Shown here piece by piece: positions 63,946 through 64,000 of a stretch of DNA of 64,000 bases. This stretch comes from Balanoglossus misakiensis. Lineage: Eukaryota > Hemichordata. The stretch's first letter is position 1, and every line of letters starts with the position of its first letter. The notes beneath the pieces were generated by a model. It made no database searches and was not told the DNA's origin. It saw only the letters and a program-made list of their open reading frames with translations. The position numbers and the translations under genes were made by a program. The stretch spans positions 13,020,001 to 13,084,000 of the forward strand of contig CM082577.2 in the NCBI GenBank assembly GCA_040954595.2. Reading direction: 5' to 3'.

Positions 63946-64000
63946 TCCTGGAAATAAGTGGGCTTATCGTATGTATAGGCATGTAAACTGCAGTTATTTT

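Overview
This is eukaryotic nuclear DNA. It is AT-rich, has short exons with GT-AG introns, and carries dense intronic microsatellites, miniature transposons, foldback elements and LINE fragments. The gene content (an ABCA5-type transporter, a DNase II homologue, an ENDOD1-type nuclease and an ankyrin-Roc-COR protein) and the repeats suggest a marine invertebrate, most likely a deuterostome such as a hemichordate or amphioxus. The species cannot be fixed from the sequence.

Layout. (1) 212-11072, plus strand: the second half of an ABC transporter of the ABCA5/6/8/9/10 clade, with the second membrane domain and second ATPase domain over 15 exons; its 5' part lies outside the window. (2) 11073-15344: its 3' flank, with two tandem duplications and dispersed repeats. 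(3) 15345-22214, plus: a secreted DNase II-like protein that seems to lack both catalytic HxK motifs. (4) 22579-34325, plus: an ENDOD1/NUC1-like secreted nuclease with an intact beta-beta-alpha-metal active site. Genes 3 and 4 are 364 bp apart, and a phase-1 splice (22152 to 22658) could also join them into one 1241-residue protein. (5) 34326-47692: no host gene; chopped Tx1/L1-like LINE pieces, a satellite-bearing element and a 3.3 kb foldback element. (6) 47693-63789, minus: an ankyrin-Roc-COR (ROCO) protein, with thirteen small phase-0 ankyrin exons and one large LRR-Roc-COR exon carrying a frameshift; its 5' end lies beyond the window.

The three host loci show no sign of forming one pathway. 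The most interesting points are the paired nuclease-family genes with a possible alternative fusion, the apparent loss of DNase II catalysis, the frameshift at the COR core, hairpins with unrelated arms around a similar GC-rich core, several MITE families sharing TTAA target sites, and a 2.1 kb element whose empty insertion site is preserved in an adjacent tandem copy.
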